Assembly: GCA_049694275.1 (NCBI GenBank)
Contig: JBAVQS010000372.1
Coordinates: 1-6,993, forward strand
Reading direction: 5' to 3'
Source of the DNA: JBAVQS01 sp049694275
GTDB lineage: Bacteria; Chloroflexota; Anaerolineae; UBA4142; SHND01
Length of the DNA stretch: 6,993 bases
Shown here one piece after another: positions 1-5,216 of this stretch. Both the position numbers and the translations under genes were made by a program. The notes beneath the pieces were generated by a model. The model did not search any database and was not told the origin of the DNA. It worked only from the letters and a program-made list of their open reading frames with translations. The number at the start of each line of letters is the position of its first letter. Position 1 is the stretch's first letter.

Positions 1-182
1 TTCCACCGCCACACTGATGGATCCGGCGTCGTCTCGATCTAGACATGGTTACTTGGCCTCACTCTGACTGGAGTGCGATCAAGTGTACCACAAAGTGTTC
101 AAGTTATTTTCGGCCAAATACTTTGCCCTCGTCGGCGCGCATGATTACACCGCGCGGCTCCAGGTCATTGCCCCAATTTAAT

Positions 183-211
183 TTGACAGCGAAAGGGGAG
201 TATGGTATATT
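183..211 (+). promoter_or_regulatory. Sigma-70 promoter of tRNA-Asp
   Basis: The -35 box is a perfect TTGACA (183-188). A 17-base spacer separates it from the -10 box TATATT (206-211), one mismatch from consensus. Transcription should start near 218, some 9 bases before the mature tRNA 5' end. The arrangement fits a strong constitutive promoter for a stable RNA. Confidence 0.85.
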
Positions 212-226
212 CCACGCTGTAAGTTT

Positions 227-301
227 GGGGGCGTGGTGTAGCTGGCCTAACACGCGGCCCTGTCAAGGCCGAGACCGCGGGGTCGAATCCCGTCGCTCCC
301 G
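227..301 (+). tRNA. tRNA-Asp (anticodon GTC)
   Basis: A full cloverleaf can be drawn. The acceptor stem pairs 227-233 with 294-300 (one G-T pair). The D arm (236-253) has the conserved GG at 244-245. The anticodon stem pairs 255-259 with 267-271 around a loop holding GTC at 262-264. The T stem pairs 277-281 with 289-293. The discriminator is G301, as expected for tRNA-Asp, and no CCA is encoded after it. One oddity is the T loop (282-288), which reads GTCGAAT, so the nearly universal T54 is replaced by G. The last 13 bases are repeated at 5204-5216, so this gene is a likely integration site for mobile elements. Confidence 0.95.
289..301 (+). repeat. Candidate att core, left copy (tRNA-Asp 3' end)
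   Basis: These 13 bases (CCCGTCGCTCCCG) form the 3' half of the T stem, the acceptor strand and the discriminator of tRNA-Asp. They occur again, exactly and in the same orientation, at 5204-5216. Integrases often recombine within the 3' end of a tRNA gene and leave the gene intact, as it is here. The two copies would bound an inserted segment of about 4.9 kb. The identity is seen in the sequence; the role as an attachment site is inferred. Confidence 0.6.
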
Positions 302-313
302 TGCAACCATCAG

Positions 314-347
314 AATCGCGAAATCTAGTTTAGATTTCGCGATTTTT
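314..347 (+). terminator. Intrinsic terminator after tRNA-Asp
   Basis: A perfect 14-bp inverted repeat (314-327 with 331-344) around a 3-base GTT loop is followed by a run of T, starting 13 bases after the tRNA. The A/T-rich outer stem is also followed by a T-rich stretch at 352-359. It should end the tRNA transcript before the downstream genes, so those genes need their own promoter. Confidence 0.9.
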
Positions 348-524
348 GTTGCTTTTTTTCCTCACAGATAGCACCACCATTGATCCCGCGCCATCTATAT
401 CCAGTACGATCGCCTTTGGAGAGACGATGTAGCAAGGAAAGACCGCGGGTATAATGAAGTAGCTGGGAAATGATAAGCGAATGGAATGGAATTGAGGACG
501 AGGACCAAGAGTTTGAGAGTGAGT

Positions 525-533
525 TGGTATAAA
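525..533 (+). promoter_or_regulatory. Candidate extended -10 promoter for the 553 gene
   Basis: TGG followed by TATAAA (528-533) forms an extended -10 element. No good -35 box lies 16-18 bases upstream, which extended -10 promoters can tolerate. Transcription would begin near 540, giving a leader of about 13 bases that holds the purine-rich GGAAAGGAAG stretch. A second perfect TATAAT lies at 450-455, also without a recognisable -35 box. The 205 bases between the tRNA terminator and this gene otherwise show nothing I can identify. Confidence 0.35.
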
Positions 534-552
534 AGCAGTCCGGAAAGGAAGA

Positions 553-1266
553 GTGAAAGCACCTATGCTCTTGACAAGGAGACCCATTGACTGGCAATGC
601 CTGCAAGGTCGCACTTTCCAGACGACCACTGGCGCACGTTTCACCGTTGTCCGGGTAACGGCTAAAAATGTGACCATTCGCCCCGAGCGTGGTGTGCGAG
701 AGTATCCAATCTCGATTGAAAAGGAATTGGAGCAGGTGCTGGATAACTACGCAGCTGGGCGATTTCTTCCTGCGCCGGCCGAACTACTGCGAATCGGCGT
801 ACGGGCCGTTCAAACTTCCTATGCTTGGGGTATCTTGCAGGCGTTGCTGCTGAATGAGGAAGCAGCAACCCAATCACTCGCCGCTCGCGTTGAGGATTTC
901 GCAGGGCGCTGGCGCATCACCGAACTCGCTGACTTGGACGAGAGCTATGATGGTGAGAGCGACGAGCCGCCGTTCATCGAGCTGAACGTGTCACACCCAG
1001 GGCACGTCTACGGAAAATATCATTGGGGCCTCTCGGATGGGACTCTGGAAGGCGAGGTACGCGCATTTGGAGGAGCATCGGTGCTGCTCTTGAGCTACGA
1101 AGGCGCCGATGAAATGGATCCTGCTCAGGGAGCCGGCTGGCTCCAGTTGAAAGATCGAGAACACTTGACTGGAGAATTCCTCAGTACCTATGGCCGATTA
1201 ATGGCAGAGCGTCCGCTGAGGCGGGTCAAAGCGCTCAGGTCACGCTCGAGAAGGAAGCGCAGATGA
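553..1266 (+). CDS. Hypothetical protein, 237 residues, two apparent domains
   Basis: I do not recognise a named family. Residues 1-95 or so form a compact, probably beta-rich start ending in a helical stretch (AELLRIGVRAVQTSYAWGILQALL). Residues about 115-215 form a second unit opening with FAGRWRITELADLDE and ending with GAGWLQLKDREHLTGEFLSTYG. This resembles, from memory, a widespread uncharacterised bacterial domain that begins WRI-E-M and often binds nothing known. The last 20 residues are strongly basic (RRVKALRSRSRRKRR), suggesting nucleic-acid contact. There is no signal peptide, membrane segment or catalytic motif. The start is GTG at 553 behind GGAAAGGAAG; an in-frame ATG at 565 is possible. 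The gene is convergent with the minus-strand genes to its right, with 38 bases between the ends, and lies inside the segment bounded by the tRNA-derived repeats. Codon structure and an uninterrupted frame support a real gene. Confidence 0.8.
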   Translation: MKAPMLLTRRPIDWQCLQGRTFQTTTGARFTVVRVTAKNVTIRPERGVREYPISIEKELEQVLDNYAAGRFLPAPAELLRIGVRAVQTSYAWGILQALLLNEEAATQSLAARVEDFAGRWRITELADLDESYDGESDEPPFIELNVSHPGHVYGKYHWGLSDGTLEGEVRAFGGASVLLLSYEGADEMDPAQGAGWLQLKDREHLTGEFLSTYGRLMAERPLRRVKALRSRSRRKRR

Positions 1267-1304
1267 ATTCGAGATCTTACCATCAGCAGAGCGAGTAAGG
1301 CCCT

Positions 1305-1643
1305 TTACTGTTGGGATTGGACATATTTTTCCAACCTGCGCCAGGTTGCACGATACGAACTCACAGCAGAGGCAGAATCGCTCACCTTGCGCTTGAACTC
1401 GTACAAGTGAAAAGGGCCGCTGAGGAAAATCGATGGTGAAAAGGTATCGTGATGCCCATAATCACATTCGAACTTGCCAATCAGCCAGCAATTGCTCCGA
1501 TGCTGGCGCAGCGCTCTGACCGACGGCCCGGTTGATTGAAGATCTGCAAGAAATTGGAGCAGGAAAGCACCCATCTGCCGGGCAAACTCATGCGAGGGTT
1601 CGTTATAATACCAATCTCGGATGAACTCTTCCACTTCTGGCAT
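1305..1643 (-). CDS. Hypothetical protein, 112 residues, downstream of the primase-helicase
   Basis: This is an intact frame whose protein looks real and soluble. It has an acidic, aromatic N-terminus (EEFIRDWYYNEPSHEF), a helical stretch (ARQMGAFLLQFLADL), the block RALRQHRSNCWLIGKFECDYG, and a basic C-terminus (YRATWRRLEKYVQSQQ). I cannot name the family. The helix followed by T-x-x-x-x-x-RQHRSNCW is loosely like the core-binding (SAM-like) domain of tyrosine recombinases, but no catalytic domain follows. Two adjacent ATG codons (1646 and 1643) could start it; the perfect GGAGGT upstream sits 7 bases from the second and 4 from the first, so I use 1643. It follows the primase-helicase on the same strand after a 121-base gap with no clear terminator, so co-transcription is plausible. 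Confidence 0.75.
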   Translation of the reverse strand: MPEVEEFIRDWYYNEPSHEFARQMGAFLLQFLADLQSTGPSVRALRQHRSNCWLIGKFECDYGHHDTFSPSIFLSGPFHLYEFKRKVSDSASAVSSYRATWRRLEKYVQSQQ

Positions 1644-1650
1644 CATTGGG

Positions 1651-1656
1651 ACCTCC
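1651..1656 (-). promoter_or_regulatory. Shine-Dalgarno site GGAGGT for the 112-residue protein
   Basis: On the minus strand this is a full GGAGGT. Its spacing favours the second of two consecutive ATG codons (1643, 7 bases away) over the first (1646, 4 bases away). Confidence 0.75.
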
Positions 1657-1764
1657 CTGAAGATTGATGCGCTAAACTCCTCTCTACCATGAGGTTCGGC
1701 CCTGTTTCAGAACGCATTGATGTTAGAGCCAGGGTCGTTACATCCACGCTTTCAGATTCCACAA

Positions 1765-4263
1765 TTATAGATTCGTGAGCGTTAGCTGGCTAACCTCGAC
1801 TTGCTTCTTCGAGACAGGAATCTCGTACCCGATTGACTTGTATCCGCTTCTTCGCCGGACAAACATCTTGGCGAGCATAGGAACCTGGACGTCCACATAG
1901 TCGTAAATCCTCACCTCTCGCTTGGCGCCATTCAGCCGGTGCAATCGTCCCGCATATTGCGTCAGAGTCCCACGCCAGGAGATCGGCAAAGCCAGGAACA
2001 AGGTGTCAAGCCGTTCATCGTCAAAGCCCTCACCCAGGTAACGTCCCGTCGCGACAATCACCCGAGGCTGATCTGCTGGAATGCTTGCGATCCGCTCTGC
2101 TAATTGCTTTCGTTGCTTCTTGCCCATGCCACCGGTCATCGCAATCACATGCTCGACCTTTGAGGAAAGTAGACTGACGAGGATATCCAAATGATCCCGC
2201 CGTTCTGTCAGTAACACGGGAAAGCGTTTGGCCTGAACAACCGCGACGACATCATCAACGATCAGCCGGTTGCGATCTTCGTCCCTGGAGAGCGCTGCAT
2301 ATACATCTTGAATAGAAAGAGCATCCACATGCTCCAGCTCAGCGGGTAGGTGAAAGGTAGTAAACCGAACCATCACCTGATGGCCGAATGGGCGCTTCTC
2401 TGCCTGTTCGCGATCACTCACCTGATAACGGACTGGGCCACACTGCATGAAAATGATGGGTTGATGACCGTCTTTGCGCGCCACGGTTGCGGACAAGCCC
2501 GTTAGATATCGCGCCTTGCTTTGGCGTACCACCTGCTCAAAGCTCACCGCAGAGATATGGTGGCATTCGTCCACAATCACGTATCCATACCGGGCGATGA
2601 TATCCTCCACAACACCCTTTCGAATGAGGCTCTGGACCATCGCCACATCAATCTTGCCGGTCGGCTTATGCTTGCCTCCGCCGATTTGACCGATCTCCTT
2701 CGAGTCCAGGCCGAGAAACCTGCCGAGCGCCGCAACCCACTGATCGAGCAACTGCCGCCGATGAACGATCACCAGCGTGTTGACCTTGCGCTGGGAAATC
2801 AGATAAGCGGCTACCACTGTCTTGCCAAAAGCGGTTGAGGCAGATAGGACGCCGGTCTCGTGGGGTAGCAAAGCCTCAACCGCTTGCTGCTGTTCTGTGC
2901 GCAGAGTTCCATGGAACTCGACTTCAAGCGGGGTCCCCGCAAATCGCTCGTCGACAAGGGTTACTTGGATCTGGAGTGATCGGAACAGATCAAGCAGTTC
3001 ATCGAGACAACCGCGCGGTAGTGCGAGGTGTTTGGGAAAATCCTCGCAGCAACTGATCACGCGCGGTTTGCCAAAGGTCGAAAGGCGCATGGCCTGCGCC
3101 TGATAAAACTCTGGGTTTTGAAAAGCCGCGAGGCGTATCAGCTGATTACGCAAAGAGGGTGTGAGATCAGCTTTGGGCACATAGATCTGATTGCCAAGCA
3201 TCACCTCAATCCGCTCGGGAAAAGGGCCGATAATCGGCAGGTCTTGATGCCGTCTGGAAGGAGGCGTAGCCCACGGTTCTTCCTCATTCTCATCCGTCAG
3301 CGGAATACGGATTCCCAGGAGTTCGCTGCGCTTTTCTGCTTCGCTGACGACTGCTTCCACTTCTTGCCGATTCATTCGCCGGACCACGGAGAGAAATGCC
3401 CATTGATCGGGGTACGGGGTAAGATGATCATCCAGGAATACACTATTGCCTTGCTCGCGTGGTTTCTTTTGCAGGGGCAAAGCAATCAAATTGCCAAAAC
3501 CGCCCTTCGGGAGCGTATCCTGATTGGGGAAAAAGCGATCATAAGAATCCAACCCGATCTCGGGTCGGCGCTCCATAGTTTGGGTGAGGAGAAAGGTACC
3601 CATTTTGCGCGCGAGCATGGCAGGGATAGGCTCTGCCAAGAAAATCCAGATATGCCCGCCGTTCCCGGAGCGCGAGCGCTCCAATGCAGCCGGCACACTG
3701 AATAGCTGGCAGGTTTCCAAGAACGCAGCTGCGTCCTCTCGCCAGGTCGCTTTATCAAAATCTGCGGCCAGGAACCAACAAGATTCGTCCAGCAGCAAGG
3801 GATAGACCCCAATCGTAAAATCACGCCCCGACCGGTCTAAAGGATCGACCCCTAATAAATGGCTCCGTACGACCTCATTGGTCACTGGTAGAAACTCGCG
3901 TGGAGGAAGGTCCGTACGTCGTTGCTTCGGCTTACCCCAGGTTCCGCTGGCCCATTCATTGCGGCAGGTAGGTTGATACCCCGCCTTGCCTGTTTTCAGG
4001 CTGACGAACCTTTTGGCATAAACATCTTCGCGCCCCCGAAACAGGCTGCGGAAAAGAGTGATTTTCTCTTCCTGGGAAGACTGGTTCGTGATAGTAGGCG
4101 ATACTGCAGATTGCAAGACAGGTTCTCGCTTTTGGAGCAAAGACGCCTTTTCCTTCTGCAGTTCTGCAATCCGCAGAAGCAACTCGGACCTGTGAGCATC
4201 GAGTTCGGCCAGCTCTTCTTCCGCTTTTGCCAATAAATGGCTAATCTCGTCGGGATTTTCCAT
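1765..4263 (-). CDS. Fused AEP primase - SF2 helicase (TOTE conflict-system type)
   Basis: This 832-residue cytoplasmic protein joins a primase-like polymerase to a DNA/RNA translocase. From the N-terminus there is a charged coiled coil (about 6-46), then a conserved block DVYAKRF-GKAGYQPTCRNEW (about 80-104). The archaeo-eukaryotic primase domain shows the metal-binding DFD (168-170), SRSGNGGH with the nucleotide-binding His (204), and DSYDRFFPNQD (239-249) probably carrying the third acidic residue. A linker region (about 300-455) leads to an SF2 helicase: Q-motif region near 458, Walker A ASTAFGKT (475-482), DECHH (565-569), LSAT (590-593), motif V near 738-750, and motif VI QYAGRLHR (769-776). 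All key residues are present, so it should be active. I recall this primase family from Pfam as the TOTE conflict-system AEP; a defence role is inferred. The frame runs open to 4386, but GAGG (4269-4272) and a promoter inside the extra stretch support ATG 4263. No nuclease domain is visible. Confidence 0.9.
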   Translation of the reverse strand: MENPDEISHLLAKAEEELAELDAHRSELLLRIAELQKEKASLLQKREPVLQSAVSPTITNQSSQEEKITLFRSLFRGREDVYAKRFVSLKTGKAGYQPTCRNEWASGTWGKPKQRRTDLPPREFLPVTNEVVRSHLLGVDPLDRSGRDFTIGVYPLLLDESCWFLAADFDKATWREDAAAFLETCQLFSVPAALERSRSGNGGHIWIFLAEPIPAMLARKMGTFLLTQTMERRPEIGLDSYDRFFPNQDTLPKGGFGNLIALPLQKKPREQGNSVFLDDHLTPYPDQWAFLSVVRRMNRQEVEAVVSEAEKRSELLGIRIPLTDENEEEPWATPPSRRHQDLPIIGPFPERIEVMLGNQIYVPKADLTPSLRNQLIRLAAFQNPEFYQAQAMRLSTFGKPRVISCCEDFPKHLALPRGCLDELLDLFRSLQIQVTLVDERFAGTPLEVEFHGTLRTEQQQAVEALLPHETGVLSASTAFGKTVVAAYLISQRKVNTLVIVHRRQLLDQWVAALGRFLGLDSKEIGQIGGGKHKPTGKIDVAMVQSLIRKGVVEDIIARYGYVIVDECHHISAVSFEQVVRQSKARYLTGLSATVARKDGHQPIIFMQCGPVRYQVSDREQAEKRPFGHQVMVRFTTFHLPAELEHVDALSIQDVYAALSRDEDRNRLIVDDVVAVVQAKRFPVLLTERRDHLDILVSLLSSKVEHVIAMTGGMGKKQRKQLAERIASIPADQPRVIVATGRYLGEGFDDERLDTLFLALPISWRGTLTQYAGRLHRLNGAKREVRIYDYVDVQVPMLAKMFVRRRSGYKSIGYEIPVSKKQVEVSQLTLTNL

Positions 4264-4268
4264 ATCTG

Positions 4269-4272
4269 CCTC
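4269..4272 (-). promoter_or_regulatory. Shine-Dalgarno GAGG for the primase-helicase
   Basis: On the minus strand GAGG lies 5 bases before ATG 4263. The upstream alternative start at 4386 has no comparable site, and the 41 residues it would add are unlike the rest of the protein. This site therefore decides the start. Confidence 0.65.
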
Positions 4273-4296
4273 AAACTCAGCCAAGTGAGTGGAATT

Positions 4297-4325
4297 AGCA
4301 TAACACACTCTTTGCCTTTTTGTAA
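4297..4325 (-). promoter_or_regulatory. Candidate promoter of the primase-helicase
   Basis: Reading the minus strand, TTACAA (4325-4320) is followed by a 17-base spacer and TATGCT (4302-4297). The -10 box is preceded by TGT, giving an extended -10. The predicted start near 4290 leaves a leader of about 27 bases that includes the GAGG site. The boxes match consensus only partly (3 and 4 of 6), so this is moderate evidence. Confidence 0.45.
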
Positions 4326-4491
4326 CACATCCCTTGACAAGCCATACCGCGCACACAGTTGGCTTCCCGCGGTGGCCTGATCCCATCCGGCCCGGTGCGG
4401 ATGTGGATGCGCAGCGAGTGGTCAGACATCTTGCTGCTCGATTTTGAGATCAACGACGAGCCGAAACCGCGTCCCATAGGAACATCAGAAG

Positions 4492-4530
4492 TTATATAAC
4501 GCTTGACGTTTAACGACAAGCGTTATATAA
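4492..4530. promoter_or_regulatory. higBA operator: 39-bp near-perfect palindrome
   Basis: The outer arms TTATATAACGCTTG (4492-4505) and CAAGCGTTATATAA (4517-4530) are exact reverse complements. The interior CGTTTAACG (4507-4515) is itself a palindrome about its central base, so 18 of 19 base pairs match; only 4506/4516 fail. Each arm also contains a smaller palindrome, GTTATATAAC (4491-4500) and the near copy GTTATATAAT (4522-4531). Three dyads are therefore spaced about 15.5 bases centre to centre. It overlaps both boxes of the higBA promoter, so HigA (alone or with HigB) binding here would shut off the operon. That is the usual autoregulation of this family; the binding itself is inferred. 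Confidence 0.8.
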
Positions 4531-4531
4531 T
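4503..4531 (+). promoter_or_regulatory. higBA promoter
   Basis: TTGACG (4503-4508), a 17-base spacer and a perfect TATAAT (4526-4531) make a strong sigma-70 promoter. Transcription should start at about 4538, the first base of the higB GTG codon, which would make the toxin message leaderless. The same palindrome offers a weaker mirror-image promoter on the minus strand (TTGTCG, 17 bases, TATAAC). Confidence 0.85.
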
Positions 4532-4537
4532 AAGGGC

Positions 4538-4819
4538 GTGATCAAATCCTTCAAGGATGCTGAGGCTGAGAAGATTTATCAGCGTGAACGCTCTCGCAAA
4601 CTGCCGCCGGAGATTCAGCAGATTGCGCTGCGCAAACTGCGGATGCTGAACAATTCACAAACCTTGAACGATTTGCGTGTGCCGCCGGCAAACCGGCTGG
4701 AAAAGTTATCGGGCGATAGAACCGGACAATATAGTATTCGAATCAATGATCGCTGGAGGGTTTGCTTTGAGTGGCGCGGTAGTGATGCTTATGAAGTTGA
4801 AATTGTGGACTATCATTAG
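4538..4819 (+). CDS. higB: HigB-type toxin, RelE/ParE superfamily mRNA interferase
   Basis: This 93-residue protein has the HigB family's usual length and hallmarks. It opens with MIKSFKDAEAEKIYQ, has the middle block LNDLRVPPANRLEKLSGDR (43-61), then QYSIRINDRWRVCFEW (64-79), and ends in VEIVDYH. In studied HigB proteins the C-terminal Asp-Tyr-His and nearby basic residues cut mRNA on the ribosome; here these are D91, Y92 and H93, with R68 and R74 also conserved. It should be an active endoribonuclease that inhibits translation when free of antitoxin. The start is GTG at 4538, fixed by family alignment because the next in-frame ATG is at residue 36. There is no usable ribosome binding site: AAGGG (4532-4536) is one base away. 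It precedes the antitoxin, the reverse of most toxin-antitoxin operons but standard for higBA. Confidence 0.93.
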   Translation: MIKSFKDAEAEKIYQRERSRKLPPEIQQIALRKLRMLNNSQTLNDLRVPPANRLEKLSGDRTGQYSIRINDRWRVCFEWRGSDAYEVEIVDYH

Positions 4820-4824
4820 GAGGT
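4818..4824 (+). promoter_or_regulatory. Strong Shine-Dalgarno AGGAGGT of higA
   Basis: AGGAGGT overlaps the higB stop codon TAG (4817-4819) and lies 5 bases before the higA ATG at 4830. It fixes the antitoxin start at 4830, although the frame is open further upstream. Its strength contrasts with the absent site for higB. Confidence 0.85.
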
Positions 4825-4829
4825 CTGTG

Positions 4830-5135
4830 ATGGCGGAGCATAAACTGCAGCCCATTCATCCGGGTGAGGTGTTACAGGAAGAATTTCTCAAGCCTACGGG
4901 ACTGAGTCAGAATCGACTAGCGTTGGATACGGGCGTGCCTGCACGGAGGATCAACGAGATCGTTCTAGGCAAGCGCGGTGTAACTGCCGATACGGCGCTG
5001 CGCTTGGCGCGCTATTTTGGGACCTCTCCGCAGTTCTGGATGGGATTACAGGCAGACTATGATTTAGATATGGCCCAGGATCGGCTGGGCAAGCGGCTGG
5101 AGCGTGAAGTACGGGCATTTGTCGCAACAGAATAA
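4830..5135 (+). CDS. higA: HigA-type antitoxin, XRE-family DNA-binding protein
   Basis: This 101-residue protein begins with the HigA signature HPGEVLQEEFLKPTGLSQ (10-27). A five-helix XRE/Cro-type helix-turn-helix covers about 25-64, with the recognition region near VPARRINEIVLGKRGVT, followed by SPQFWMGLQADYDLDMAQ and a charged C-terminal helix. It should bind and neutralise HigB and repress the operon through the palindrome at 4492-4530. The two genes are separated by 10 bases with a shared Shine-Dalgarno site, so they are one transcript. The frame is intact and of normal length, so the module is probably functional. No clear terminator is visible in the 68 bases between its stop and the tRNA-like repeat at 5204. 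Confidence 0.93.
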   Translation: MAEHKLQPIHPGEVLQEEFLKPTGLSQNRLALDTGVPARRINEIVLGKRGVTADTALRLARYFGTSPQFWMGLQADYDLDMAQDRLGKRLEREVRAFVATE

Positions 5136-5203
5136 GGATATGGAGCCGGAACGGTACGAGTAAGGAAAATCAGCACTTGACAGATGGTTATGAGGGATGG
5201 ACG

Positions 5204-5216
5204 CCCGTCGCTCCCG
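5204..5216 (+). repeat. Candidate att core, right copy (tRNA-Asp 3' end duplicate)
   Basis: This is an exact 13-base copy of the tRNA-Asp 3' end (289-301), in the same orientation and 4,915 bases away. On the minus strand it lies in the recombinase frame, where the sequence spells Ser-Gly-Ser-Asp-Gly. The antisense of tRNA-Asp also reads Gly-Ser-Asp-Gly in that frame, as expected if the recombinase gene ran into its own attachment site. A given 13-mer is very unlikely to recur by chance in 7 kb. Flanking bases on either side do not match. Confidence 0.6.

Noticed and set aside
1..46. Minus-strand start at 46 giving MSRSRRRRIHQ and running off the left edge.
   Set aside because: Too short to judge, with only a distant GAGG as a ribosome site.
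104..226. Minus-strand open frame ending in a protein-like tail (WGNDLEPRGVIMRADEGKVFGRK, stop at 104-106).
   Set aside because: Upstream it runs back through the tRNA promoter and the tRNA itself, and the only start after them leaves 12 residues. It may be a relic or coincidence.
45..371. Plus-strand 108-codon frame across the tRNA.
   Set aside because: It overlaps the tRNA, its promoter and its terminator, and the protein has no natural character.
1284..1310. AGTAAGG / CCTTTACT near-palindrome between the convergent genes as a bidirectional terminator.
   Set aside because: The stem is imperfect with almost no loop, and no T run follows on either strand.
1700..1736. CCCTG...CAGGG pairing between the primase-helicase and the 112-residue gene.
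   Set aside because: The stem is only 5 bp with a loop of over 25 bases, and there is no T run, so it is not a convincing terminator.
1764..1792. Perfect TATAAT on the minus strand at 1769-1764 as a promoter for the 112-residue gene.
   Set aside because: The -35 candidate TTAGCC is weak and the leader would exceed 100 bases. Read-through from the primase-helicase is equally likely.
2474..3705. Several plus-strand frames of 70-225 codons opposite the primase-helicase.
   Set aside because: They are antisense shadows of a long gene with clear conserved motifs.
4264..4386. The 41 extra residues available upstream of the primase-helicase ATG 4263.
   Set aside because: The promoter candidate and GAGG site lie inside or just after this stretch, and its residues do not resemble the family.
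4338..4499. Plus-strand open frame ending MRSEWSDILLLDFEINDEPKPRPIGTSEVI, possibly the tail of a lost gene.
   Set aside because: Codon use looks protein-like, but there is no ribosome site, it is short, and it overlaps the higBA operator. I do not recognise it; a homology search for the last 32 residues would decide.
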